Shown: one piece after another, positions 11,486 to 23,154 of the stretch
Layout: every line of letters starts with the position of its first letter
Position numbering within the stretch: the stretch's first letter is position 1
Source of the DNA: Hepsetus odoe
Taxonomy: Eukaryota > Chordata > Actinopteri > Characiformes > Hepsetidae
DNA: 64,000 nt
Assembly (NCBI GenBank): GCA_017165825.1
Contig: CM029384.1
Location: 22,095,611-22,159,610 of the forward strand
Direction: 5' to 3'
The notes under the pieces: model-generated
The model's input: the letters and a program-made list of their open reading frames with translations, nothing else
Database searches by the model: none
Told to the model about the DNA's origin: nothing
Translations under genes and position numbers: made by a program

Positions 11486-12074
11486 TTCTCTGAAATGGGA
11501 GAGTTTAGAGGAGCCCTTCATATTCTGCTTTTACTTCCAAATCAGGCTGCCTGAAGCAACCTGTGGTTTCAAAAAATAAACACCCCGAGAGATCACAATC
11601 AGTGGTGCATTCACCGACTCCCAGACACGGATGGCTGTGGCATCATCCGAACTACGATCTCTGGAGGATCGGCTTGCAAACGTGGGCGAAGAGGTCAAGA
11701 AATATCAGTCCTGCCCACCCACCCAGAGACAGTTTTGCAGCCCTTTTCCACCGACTGGAAACCACCTCGGTTCTGGTTCAGGTGGCAAGTTCTGAACTAT
11801 TGATTTTGACCAAAAGTAAAGCCAGTACCTGGAAAGTTGGAACCAAAAGGTTGTTCAGCAAAAAAGGAACGAGACAGGCTAGCATTTCTTTCTCAGAGTT
11901 GATTCCTATTGTGAAGCCCCTCCTCCGTCGATGAAACTTGATTCCTGCGGTTCAAACCTGGCGAATTATGAACTGATTCTAGAACCGGTTCCCTGTAGTT
12001 GGGAAAAGTCCTTTAAGGACACAGATTGCATCTGTAGATGAGCGGGCCGATGCTTTTGCACTGGCTGGTTTGAT

Positions 12075-12482
12075 TGGTACCGGCAAAAGGTAAAAGGGAA
12101 GGTTTACAGGATGGTAGTGAGACCAGCTACGTTAAACAGGTTTGAGACGGTGACAAAAAGACAGGAGGTGGAGCTGGAGGTGTCAGAGTTAAAGACGCTG
12201 GTTAATTTCCGTTGGGTGTGATGAGGATGGACAGGATTAGGAATGAGTATATTGGAGGGACAGCTCTGAGGATCATATCGGGAGGAGGATGTTGGAGATG
12301 GAGCTGCCAGGAAAGAGGAAAGAGGAGAAGAGGAAAACCAAAGAGGAGGTTTATGGACGTGGTGAGAGAGGACATGCAGATGGTTGGTTCGAAGGAGGAA
12401 GATGCAGAGGACAGGAAGAAATGGAAACTGATGATCCGCTGTGGCGACCCCTAAACTGGAGCGACCTTAAGAAGCAGAAGAT
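12075..12482 (+). mobile_element. 5'-truncated RTE LINE, second copy
   Basis: This is the 3' end of the same family as the element at 2742-5840 but on the plus strand. It shares the run GGAGCTGCCAGGAAA, the GTGGTGAGAGAGGACATGCA block and the closing GATGATCCGCTGTGGCGACC. The fragment FMDVVREDMQMV encoded near 12350 corresponds to the last residues of the element's ORF. Severe 5' truncation is normal for LINE insertions. Confidence 0.85.
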
Positions 12483-12489
12483 TTTCAGT

Positions 12490-15400
12490 CCACTTCTAAA
12501 TTTCTGAAACATCTAGTAATGTGTTTTTTAGACATTGTATAGTTATGTTTTTATGCAGCTGCATGGATGTTGGCTTGGAGCATCATTATTCCACCAGATT
12601 AATGGCCTCACGGAGAAAATGCAAACAGGATTACTGCAGGATTTGTCCCCATAGAGAAAAACAGCTCATTCCTAATATGGTTGCGTGTCTGTTTTGCAGG
12701 ATTAGCCTGGCTTGCTTTGCAATGAAGATGCGAGCGATGAATCTGAAAATCTGAAAGCACAGAGTGGGAATGCATCCTCGGCATGTTTAATTACTCCTCC
12801 TTTACTCAGAGTGCTGAATGAAGGACCTGGATTTTATTATTCATCCCTTCTGGGAGTGATTTTCTAATGAATGAAGAGAAAACAGGAGTAGGTTGTGTGT
12901 TTCTCGGCCACGGAGCAGGGGGGTCCCAGTGTCAGGCTCGGTTGCTTCACTTGAAAAGGCCACAAATACACATCTGTAGGTTTCATTTCTTGACAGCAGG
13001 GGCAATCAAGTTCCCCATGAGAGCACACCCTCCAACATGCTGTCTTTTTGCGTGCATTATTGAGTTTACCCGTTGATGCACACTAAACCCTGTTGTGCGG
13101 CGTCCCCGCAGGATTACATTTTCACGTCGCATGTTATTCTGCAGCAGCTCGAACAATGATTTCATTGTGAAACCGAAATCTCCCGCGCTATCTCTGATCA
13201 GGGCACTTTTGGCCACTTTCATTTCTCTGGTGTTTCTCAGAAACACTAATATTTACTGCACAGGGCCTGCCTGCTCATTTCTCCCTTTATGGTAGATCCC
13301 TACCTTTCAAGGGTAGTTAGCTTTGCTCTGGAAGCCGAGGTCCTTTTTTTTGGGAAACTGGCCTTTTTCTTGAATTCTTTTCAAGCAACTACTCTATGAG
13401 ACATGCAATCATTTACCGCACACAGCACATCTCTCGGGGTACGAGGCCTGTCACTGGGCTCATTTCTCAAGGGCAGACACCGTCTAGTCATACCATCTAG
13501 TCTTTCTCTCCCTGTTTTTGTTCCTTTTGGATATTTTTATTAACATAATGCAGTCAGATGTTTGAGTTCAAATGATAATGCATGTTAAATCTAACATTTT
13601 CGCATTTTATTTGCAGTTAAAGGCTTCAAATTCAAGGCTGAGCGGTGCAAAATATTGTGGAAAGGGTAGATTATGGGTTCCACAACCCAGACTGTGCTTA
13701 GCTTTTCACAGGTGTTTTACAGGAAAGTGAAAGTGAAAGGAGACTGAGGCTGCTGTTGAGAATCCATGCAGCAGGGGGCGCTGTTTCCTCAGGTCAGTGC
13801 CAGTTTGACACTGGATATGGAAACTACAAGTGCACAGGTCTAAAAAAGGTCTAACATTTAATATTAATTATTGACCAATAGAAATGGGGTAAAATATATT
13901 TTCATTTAATAACATCTAATTTAATCCACATACACACACACACACACATATACACATACATATATATACATACACATATATATATATATATATGTTTGTC
14001 CTGCACATCGCACAGGTGCTCAATTGAGTTTGCCTGGAGGCCAAGAGAAAAGATATAAAAGCGATTCCTGTATGATTTTATCTTATCAATCATTCAGAAA
14101 ACCTAACACGATGCTCTAATTTTAAGACCAGAACTCCACTGTTTCTTTCATTTTCTTTCATTTTCCCCAAAAGCATTTGACTGCGGTGTAGACTGTATGT
14201 ATAAGCCGTGCCTGATCTCTGATCAGTTTCACATTCAGAGGGATTCTTAAGTCATACAAACTGTGGCTTCATCCTGAAACCACAAGAGTGTAACGCACAC
14301 ACTTTTTTCTTTTTCCTCTAAGACGGTGCACTGCTTGAAAATGCTCCAGTTCCTTTCAGAGCACTCAGTTCTTTACCTTTGCTTTCTCTTACCTGCGATG
14401 CATCTAGTGAGATAACAGCAGTGACATTCAGGGGTTTTTTTTGTTTTGAAGCGAAAGAGAGTTCGTCATTTATCTGGGTTGATCAAGTTGCCCTAACCGT
14501 CCCAACATTTCACTTATGTAGCGGCTTAAAAAAACACATCATTTTATCATCTTATCTTCATTGCACAAAGGCCCCAGATGATGGAAATTTCCGTGTATGT
14601 TTAAAACAAATGGCAGGAGGTTTGTCCGAACCGAGCTGAAAGACCAGATTGCACCAGTGCAGCACAAACTGTTTATAAACTGGCAGCCATTTTTGATCTC
14701 TTTGGAGTTCTCTGTGTTTTTGGTTCAGTTCCCGCTTTCATCTTTCTTTTATCAGAGAGAAGATGAGCTTTTTTTCTTGAGTCATTGAGCTCTTCTGAGA
14801 GGAGCTGCCTCTCCCACTGGGCCAGAAAGTTAATAAATAACCCACATATCTTAAATATAATCCTGTTGATCACTTTATCGATAAAGAAACTTAAAAAAAA
14901 AAAAAAAAAAAAAAGAAGAAAGTCAGCGTTTTAGAATGGGCTCGTCCAAGTCCTGGCCTTGTCCCGGTGAGTTATGTGTGTCTCTTCTGCTGAATTTGGT
15001 TCCCTTGATTTCCTTTAGAACTTGGGTGAACGTTTGATGAAATTCTGGACACGTTTATGGAGAAAAAGAGAATAAACAGGCTTCTCACACTTTGACAAAA
15101 AAAAAAAGACACTATTCGTCCACCGGCCCCACCCATTCACGCTGAGAGATGGAGAGACGTTGTTTTTGCAGACTTTACATAAAGCAGATCAAATGTTTTC
15201 AGAACCTATTTGCCCTGTCAGCTCTCAAAATGCTGATCAGTCAAGTTCTGACAAGAGCCCAGATATCCAGAGTCTCTGAACGTTTTTAATCTGATCTTTT
15301 CTGCTGTCTCGTTAAAAGCCACATACATTTTTAGACTTCAATAGCACTGTGATGGAAACGTTAACCTGTCAGAGCAAAATAAACAACCTCAGACTGGCGC

Positions 15401-16920
15401 ACAGGCCTGGGGAGTTACAGTGTCTGGTTGAAGTGCGAGCAAGTGAATCTTCTGTACAGAGGAGGTGCTTTGGCAGTTTAATAGACGATTATTGTTCATT
15501 TAGATCATTTGACAGACTGGGACAATGCCACAGTTGGTGCATCTTTTATTCCTTATGTTTTAACAACGTGTTGAACACTGTGTGTTCACCCTGTGAGTGC
15601 TGGGAAAGGGTCCAGCAGTGACCTTGGTGGGAACCCAGGTGGATGAATGAGTGGACAGATGGATGAACATATATATATGAATGTCCAACTGTCTGATGTG
15701 CATGAATTAAAAGTTGGAAGGCTGAACCCATCAGATTCATTTCTGCTGAACTGCTTAAACCTTCAGTTTGAACTCCTTTCCACACTAAACACTGTGCAAT
15801 GTCGCCCCCTGCTGGACACATTTTAAGCAGCCCAGTAAGGAGCCATTAGAGGCAGAATAAAAGATCTACATTTATGAAATAAAAGTCTTCTACATCAGTG
15901 GTAAACACCCATAAATAGCTCCTTAATGCCTTTTAATTCAATTTAGGTGACTTTTTTTATTCATGTTCATTTTAATGAGTGTATATTGTTCCTTCCTTAC
16001 TTTACTTTGGATGTTAAATATTTGTGTAAGGAAAGCTTAAAAATGAAAAAGAGTGAAATAGCAAACAAATAAATACATATTTGAACATAGGTGATCTGCT
16101 AGAGTCTCTTAATTACTTTTTATAAAGCTATTTTTTCACTTTCAAATGAACAAATGAATGAATAAGTGAGTGAAGGATGAATGAATGAATGAGTTATAAA
16201 TTGGCTGTTCTGTTTTTTGGCTTCTTCAGTGACATTTAAAGGATTTTTTTTTCTTTCTTTTCTTTTCTTTTTTTTTTTGGGTCCAGTTCCCTCCTAAAGT
16301 GCCACTCTTATCTTCCTGAAGGTCTTTTTTTTTCTTTATCAGAGAGAAGAGGCGCTTTTTTCCTGCAGAGTCACTGCTCTGAGCTGCCTCTCCCACAGGG
16401 TTTCTCCACCAGACCTGAAGGTAAGTCAGTAAATAACCGACTCCTAACTTTTATATTTTGTATAAAACCCTCCTCTCAATGTATCAGTAAAGAAACTCCA
16501 GGCCTAAAAATCTATTTCCAATATTTTGCTCAAATTTATTTAAATTTGGGCTAAAAGTAACATGGATTATATCAGAACAAGACAGTCGTGCATTAGAAAT
16601 CATCACGTACACTGACGTATAACTTATAATTTTACTTTAAAATCTTTGAGTCATTTGATTTTATATAATCGATTATTTTAAAAATATATAGTTTTTTATT
16701 TTAATGTACTTTTTTTTTTAACTGGCAGTATTTTTACTATATTTTTATTATTATTTCATTAAAAAATCTTTAGTTTTTTTTCCATAACAATGCTTTAAAT
16801 GTTTTTTTCATTACAAAAACAATGAAAATTGCTTTTTCCAAATGTTTAAATGTTTTTCATTACAGTTAAAATATCTGAAATATCTAATTTAATCTAAAAG
16901 TTTTGTTTTTTTTCCCTACC
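12490..16920. other. Intergenic between socs1 and pigq: no gene recognised
   Basis: It is AT-rich with homopolymer runs (A-run about 14892-14914, T-runs near 16250 and 16700) and the CA/TA array at 13928. The segment 13000-13280 is repeat-free and more complex, possibly regulatory, but nothing specific is recognised. Confidence 0.4.
13928..13993. repeat. (CA)n/(TA)n microsatellite
   Basis: A CA run followed by mixed CATA and pure TA units. Confidence 0.9.
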
Positions 16921-16929
16921 TTTGTGTTC

Positions 16930-17410
16930 CGGAACCAATCTCGTCGCTGTTTGTTTGACCCGGAAGTTTATCTCGCGGGACCGTCCGCGGCGGCTACGGT
17001 TGGAGAGACTTTAATCCGCGTTTTTATGAGTAATTTACAGACTTTAGACTCGACTTTAAAGCCTTGATCAAAGTGCTTTTTGTGAAGAGTTAGTTTTAGA
17101 GGATTGTGGACCACGAGAGGGTGGAAAACGGTGCTTTTTTCAGGCGAGTCGGCGGAATGGAGGCGGTCCAGAGGTTTTAACTCTTTAGAGTGAATATAGA
17201 AGCTCGGCGGGACCTTCTCACCTCCTCGGGAGACAGAGGAGATCTCGAGAACCGAGGAGAAATCACCAGAAGCTGCTGAAATGCGGGCTGGTGGCCGTCA
17301 GATGAAGTTTTGTGGGGGAGACTAATCGATGGCGGTTGTGCCCGAGGGCGGTTTCCATGGAAACGGTCAGGGCGTGAAGGACGTCAGCTCTGCTGTAGGT
17401 CAGCTCCACA
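16930..17410 (+). promoter_or_regulatory. pigq: pigq promoter and 5' untranslated exon region
   Basis: This is a GC- and CpG-rich stretch between AT-rich DNA and the first pigq coding exon. It holds a CCAAT box (16935-16939), an ETS-type site CCGGAAGT (16960-16967) and directly after it TCTCGCGGGA (16971-16980), close to the TCTCGCGAGA element of housekeeping promoters. No TATA box is seen. The CpG-rich part up to about 17400 probably holds the non-coding first exon; its donor could not be fixed. The next exon starts at 18032 after a good acceptor (TTCGTCTGCAG). Confidence 0.6.
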
Positions 17411-18066
17411 GAGGGGGTGAGACCTTCACCATGAAATCACTTCTATTCAAAGATCAGCCTTCATCAGACAGACCTTAATCAGTGCCAGGAGCTCCAGACA
17501 CACAGGTCCTCCTCTCAGTCCTTCGTGTTCTGGAGGGAATCAGCTTGTTGGTGCAGGAATACTACTCAGATCCTGTTTTGTTTTGAGATTAAATGAAAGA
17601 AATGTGCAATCTTTAACCGCCACAGGCTGCAAACCCTTGTTGGTAAGACTCTCCACGATGTGATATTTCACTAATAAACTCTTTGGACGGGGTTGTTTAC
17701 GCAGGTGTTTGGACGACATCCACCCGAGTTAGAAACATAGAACTTCTGTTTGTTTCTGTACATTTCAAAATGAGTTAAAGTGAGAAAGATGTTAAGAGTT
17801 TTAGCACAGTAGACGAGGATCGTTTAAACTCCTCTTCTAGGGCCTGATAAATCTTTTTTGGAGTATCGTTTTGGCAACAGTCTGAGCCGATGTCTGAAGA
17901 CGCCGATTTGATCCTGATGTCTCAGATATCTTGGACAGAACGATGAATTGTGAAGGGATTTTGAAAAATCCTTTTTTTATGGCAGATATATCAGTCCGCT
18001 GTTCTTAATCTCTTTTGCGTTTCGTCTGCAGGTGGTGGTGTTTTTTCCTGCGTTCCAAAGACAGTC

Positions 18067-21000
18067 ATGGTGCTGAAGATCTTTTTTCCCAAGTGCTGCA
18101 ACACTGCAGACAGCGGTCTGCTGGTGGGACGCTGGATTCCAGGCCAAGACTCTGCTGTGGTGCTTGCTGTCATCCATTACCCCTTCATACCAGGCCAGGT
18201 GAAGAAGTACCTAAGTCAGCTGCAGAGCCAGACTCAGGTGGACCTTACTGTCCTGGGCTCATGGAGCATGCCCAAAGACGGTCAGGAGGGAATGGACAGC
18301 TTCTTGAAAGATCTCAGCACCATTTTCCCTCATTCACGTTGGCTTCAGCTGAGCCGTGAGAGTGGCAAGAGAACCTTCACGTGCCGGGTGGTGCGGGAAA
18401 ATGGGAAAGCCCAGGTTGGCCAGGAGGGAAACGAAGATAAGATTATTTTCATCCATTATGACCAGAGGAAGGTCATGCTGTCCCAGCTCCACCCAGTGCA
18501 GGAGCAAGGTGCAGAAGAAGTGTCTTCAGAGCTGCGCGTGTTTTTTCACACAGTTGCCCAAAGCCAACCCCTGTTTTTTCTCGACAATTACGATGACGGG
18601 CCTCTGAAACTGACGCACTGGCAGTCAGAAGGCAGGGAGGCGAGCATCATCGTCGAGTTGGTGAAGCAAGCCTCCGTCCCGCTCTGCGTCGTTTTCACCT
18701 GGCTGGTGTCTTTATGGCAGCGGCTGTATAGTTTCAGGTAAGCCCTGCACATCCGGGGGTGTCAAATACAACATTTTACTGATTGAATTTCTAATTTTAA
18801 TTTCCAATCTATTTTAAATGAGGTCTTGGAGTACATTTGACTCTTCTTATGTATTTTTCTTTACCTACATTAACAACAGTGATTCCGAAAGCTGATTAAG
18901 TGCACACACACATTCATGGATCGTTCGCTCGTACAGCCTGTGTGGGCGGAGTCAGAGCGCGATTGATGCGTACACGCGAACGGTGCTTTGGGCGAACTAT
19001 AGCCATCCTTACATTCATCGGTGCTCTGACGACACGCACGCGATAAAACCGGATCAGATATCTGTACTTGATCTTTTGCAGGATGCTGCATATTTGGCCC
19101 GTGCGGTTCGTCTCAAGCAAGCTGTCGACCTGTTGCCAGGCAGGATACAGAACAGACCACTTTCAGACTGTGTTCTCGACGAAGAAAGCCACAACTCACG
19201 TGGAATTCATGAGGTGCGTTATTTGGCTCGCTCTTTTCAGTGTTTCAGAACCAAAACAGACGTGTTTTGGTGTGACGGGGTGTTCTTTATTTTTTTGTCC
19301 TGCAGGAAGGCAAACATTTTTGTGTCCTTTATTGTGGACATCGCTCTCGGACTGCTGCTGATCTCCTGGCTCTACAGAGAGAATCGGATCAGCCAGGTGG
19401 CCGATACTTTAGTTCCAGTTGCTGATGTAAGTACGGCTGTTTCCAGAAGTAAAGCTATAATTATCTGTAAAACCGAATACCTAAAGCAGGAAACCTCATC
19501 AGTCTGTGGAGGCTCTACAGTGAAGCTGTTCCTCTGTCGTTCAGAATGTGGCGAAGGAGCTGCAGAAGCTGCTTGAATGGCTCATGGGTGCCCCTGCTGG
19601 GCTGAAGATGAACCGGGCTCTGGATGAGGTCCTGGGGAGATTCTTTCTTTACCACATCCACCTCTGGATCAGTAAGTATTTTTTAATTGGTCAGATTCTC
19701 TTATTTTAATGTGCTTCCTCTTCCTTCCCGGTATGCTTCAAACGCGCAGTTAAAATGATCTTCTTTCAGCTTCAGATGTTAAACTAGTGTTTCAGTTTTT
19801 GTCAGTCAAGCTGATTTGTATTTTAAATGCGATCAGTCGCAGCTGTCAGCCTGCACACTTGACATTTATACATCAAAATCGATTTTATTATATTCTGTAC
19901 CCTCCAATACGAGCAAGCGTGAAGTAGGAGAGTCTGGAGATAATAGGGGCAGCGGTGGTGAGGGAGTTGGTCCCAGGATAAGAAGACTGTGGGACCAGTA
20001 GGTTGCCCTGAGGTACCCTTGAGCAAGGTACTGTCCCCATCACTGCTCCCCGGGCGCTTTCAATAGCTGTGTGTGTGGGTAAAATGCAGAGGTCGATTGT
20101 CATTGTGGTTCGCTGTGTGCTGTGCTGTGTTTCACAATGACAAGAATAGTCGCTTTCACTTTCAAAAGTATGCAGACAGGGCGACGCTTGTGAACTTGCA
20201 GTCTGGAAAAATGAATTTTTGACTACAGGAGGGCCTCGATGGGGGGAAAATATAATTAAGATAAATCAGCTGCATTTAAACGGAGGTGAAACACAAAAAA
20301 CAACCTCTGCTTTTCTCCCACACACACCGTACAGGAGGGGGCAGCTATTTAAAACGCTCCGGGAGCAGTGAAGGGGGCGGTACCTTGCTCAAGAGTATCT
20401 CAGGGCAACCTACTGGTCTGGGATTCAAACCCATGATCCTGGGGCCTGGTCCCAAAACGCTAGACCGCCCTGCCCCCTTTCGCAGGCAGAGCACAGATCA
20501 GTTGATTTTGCAGATCAGTTAACCCCCCGTTCACGTGAAGTAGGGCTTTTATGCTGCTCTAAATGGCTCCTCAGCACCACCGAATGGTTCCAAGAGCACG
20601 TCTGCGTCTCTTTGACAGATGAACTCAGCTTACTAAAGCCTTACTGCAAATTAGCAACAGCTTGGCCCTACCCACAATGCACCACACACGCTCATAGCAT
20701 TATGCCGCCGGTTTATGTTCTCAGGCTACATTCGGCTGATGTCTCCTTTTATTGAGATGATCCTGTGGTACGTCGGACTCTCCGCCTGCCTCGGTTTGAC
20801 TTTTGCCCTTTCGGTGCTGTCGGACATCGTGGCTCTGCTGACCTTCCACATCTACTGCTTTTATGTGTACGGAGCGAGGTGAGGCGCGAGTCAGCGGTGC
20901 TTTTAAAGCAAACTTTTCCACCATGTTTTTTTTAGGAAGGCTGGTTTTTCCACTGCATTCAAGCAACACACTTCTTTGTAGGTTTAAAATATTTCTCAGC

Positions 21001-22545
21001 CAGCAGAGGTCAGCATCGCTCCTGTTTTACTGCTTATTGTTCCTCTTCCACTGAGAGGCGTACGTTTGAGCAGCGTTGAAGGTGTAGATAAGCTCTTAGA
21101 TAAGTCTCATTTATGTTTTAACACGTTGAACGAAACGATCAATTCTCTCTCGTCCTGCAGGCTCTACTGCCTGAAAATTTACGGCCTGTCCTCCCTGTGG
21201 CGCCTCTTCCGCGGTAAGAAGTGGAACGTTCTTAGGCAGCGAGTGGACTCGTGCTCCTACGACCTGGATCAGGTACCGGGCACCTCACCTGCTCCATCTG
21301 CGAGTCAGGAGAACAGGCTTTCCAGTCTGTGCTCTTAATGGGAATAAAGTTTTATTTATTGGAAAGGTCCTAGGGCAGCGGTGGCCTAGTGGTTAGGGAG
21401 TTGGCCCAGTGTGTTCGATTCCCTCACCAATAAGTTGCCCTGAGGTACCCTTGAGCAAGGTACCGTCCCCGTCACTGCTCCCCGGGTGCTTTCAATAGCT
21501 GTCCCGTGCTGCACGCAGAGGTTGAATTTCGTTGTGTTCTGCTGTGCTGCCTTTCACAGTGATGAGGGTAGTCACTTTCTCTTTCACTTCATAAGTGAGT
21601 GATATATCTTTGGACGTAAACGGCAACCGTTTAAAAGGTGCATTTTAACCATAATCTGACTCAGCTTTCAGTATCTCTGCTGCAGTTTCATCTAAATGCA
21701 CACCTGGGTTCCATGTTTATGTGATTTTTAGATCCCAATATTGATGCAGGTTTTAAATAGACTCAAAGCTTGTTTGTTTTATTTTTAGCTGTTTATCGGC
21801 ACTCTGCTCTTCACGATCTTGTTGTTCTTGCTGCCCACCACTGCCCTGTATTACCTGGTCTTTACTCTGGTGAGTGATTTAAACGGGGGGTTGAGAAGTG
21901 GGTTGGAAACGAACGTTTCTGTTTATATACGAATGACTCTGATCCTGATCGTTTTGATGCGTTCGCAGCTGCGGCTGGTAGTGGTGATGTTTCAGGGGCT
22001 GATTCACCTCAGCGTGGACTTCATTAACTCCTTCCCCCTGTTTGTGGCGGGGCTTCGCGTCTGCAGGCCGTACAGGCTCGCAGGTAAGCGCTCTGAACGT
22101 CTACGAGCTTTCAGACCTCACGGAGAACTCCTCTTCTCCTCTGATGAGAAGGGGTAGCTGTTCATGTTCATCTGTGCTTTTCAGAGGGAGTTAAATTTCG
22201 TGTGCTGAGTGAAGAGCCTGGCACGCCCTTGCACCTGATGATGGAGGTAGGGCTTGAAGTGAACTGCAGCGGTTCACCAACTATTTGAGCATTAATGTAA
22301 CACTTCATCGTTAACGTACAGAATTTTTTATAGCACGTGTTTAATATATATGTAGACTTTCACCACATGTTCTCCATCTCCACTTCCTCCAGATAAACCC
22401 TCTGGAATTCAGCACCGTGCTCCGGTGCTACCGGACACCCACCTATAGCTGCTACCCCAGGGATTCGTGGGTTGCCCTCTGCAAGAAACTTTTCGTAGGA
22501 GAGCTCATTTACCCCTGGAAGCATAAGAGCACCAAGAGAGACTAA
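18067..22545 (+). CDS. pigq: Phosphatidylinositol N-acetylglucosaminyltransferase subunit Q (PIG-Q/GPI1)
   Basis: PIG-Q is a multi-pass ER membrane protein that stabilises the complex transferring GlcNAc from UDP-GlcNAc to phosphatidylinositol, the first step of GPI-anchor synthesis. Nine coding exons join in frame: 18067-18737, 19306-19426, 19545-19671, 20725-20878, 21161-21272, 21789-21869, 21969-22083, 22185-22246, 22393-22545. They total 1596 nt, or 531 residues plus stop, close to the 581-residue human form. All borders are GT/AG and reading phases match at every junction. Residues 1-200 form the soluble N-terminal part (start MVLKIFFPKCC). Hydrophobic segments lie near 203-223, 226-246, 315-357 and 396-440. 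The conserved C-terminal end includes SSLWRLFRGKKWNVLRQRVD, LRCYRTPTYSCYPRDSW and GELIYPWKHKS. The start ATG sits 35 bases into exon 18032-18737. Introns hold several SINEs. Confidence 0.95.
19945..20165 (+). mobile_element. tRNA-derived SINE, family A
   Basis: It contains GGTTGCCCTGAGGTACCCTT, GAGCAAGGTACTGTCCCCAT, CACTGCTCCCCGGGCGCTTT and a tail CGCTTTCACTTTC. The tRNA-like head is diverged. It lies in pigq intron 3. Confidence 0.8.
20284..20478 (-). mobile_element. tRNA-derived SINE, family A, inverted
   Basis: Reverse-complement copy of the same family in the same pigq intron, with GGTACCTTGCTCAAGAGTAT, CAGGGCAACCTACTGGTCTG and GGGATTCAAACCC (B box on the other strand). Confidence 0.8.
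21368..21592 (+). mobile_element. tRNA-derived SINE, family A
   Basis: The A-box-like TGGCCTAGTGGTTAGGGAG and B-box-like GTTCGATTCCCTC are both visible, followed by the family body and the tail CACTTTCTCTTTCACTTC. It lies in a pigq intron. Confidence 0.85.
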
Positions 22546-22769
22546 AGCAAGAGCAGAAACCCCCTCAGCCAGACAAACCGAGCAGCCAGAAACATGCCAA
22601 CAACCAACCAGAAGCCATTGTCTGTTTTAGGCTGTGTATGTGAGGTAACGGCAGTTTCGGGGGTTTAAATAAGGTGGAGAAAGTTTTAAGAGTGGATTAA
22701 CTTGATTAATTTGTATTTCCGGTATTTCTAACCGCACTGACTTCTGTCTTTTTTTTCATTTTGTAGAGA

Positions 22770-22775
22770 AATAAA
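22770..22775 (+). terminator. pigq: Polyadenylation signal of pigq
   Basis: AATAAA lies 225 bases after the pigq stop codon, in an AT-rich stretch. It implies a 3'UTR of about 245 bases. Confidence 0.55.
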
Positions 22776-22887
22776 CCTGCGTAAGTATAAATGTTGAAAA
22801 TGTAGATCGTGGATATTTAATGATTGCAAAGATTAACGATCACAGACTTTAAAAATGTGCAAATGATCATTTAGACTACTTCTCACG

Positions 22888-22922
<35 letters not shown>

Positions 22923-22944
22923 ATAAAACGATCAGCAAATTTGG

Positions 22945-23150
22945 GTGGTGGTGGTCTAGTGGTGGTACTTGCCTACGCACCTCTGGATCAAGAGGTCCCA
23001 GGTTCGAATCCCACCTCGAGCACTACCACCACTGGGTCCCTGAGCAAGACCCTTAACCCTGAGCTGCTCCAGGGGGACTGTCCCTGTAATTGGGCCCTGT
23101 AAGTCGCTCTGAATAAGAGCGTCTGCTAAATGCTGTAAATGTAAATTTAA
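22945..23150 (+). mobile_element. tRNA-derived SINE, family B
   Basis: A-box TGGTCTAGTGGTGGTACTTG and B-box GGTTCGAATCCCACC are followed by ACTGGGTCCCTGAGCAAGAC, CAGGGGGACTGTCCCTGTAA and GAATAAGAGCGTCTGCTAAA. This head and tail combination is typical of a common teleost SINE. Confidence 0.85.
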
Positions 23151-23154
23151 GTGG

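Noticed and set aside
12212..12507. Overlapping plus-strand frames of 72-80 codons
   Set aside because: Remnant of the last codons of the RTE LINE and its untranslated end, not a host gene.
22945..23025. tRNA-like sequence with A and B boxes
   Set aside because: The body that follows is that of a SINE and the head does not fold as a complete tRNA by eye.
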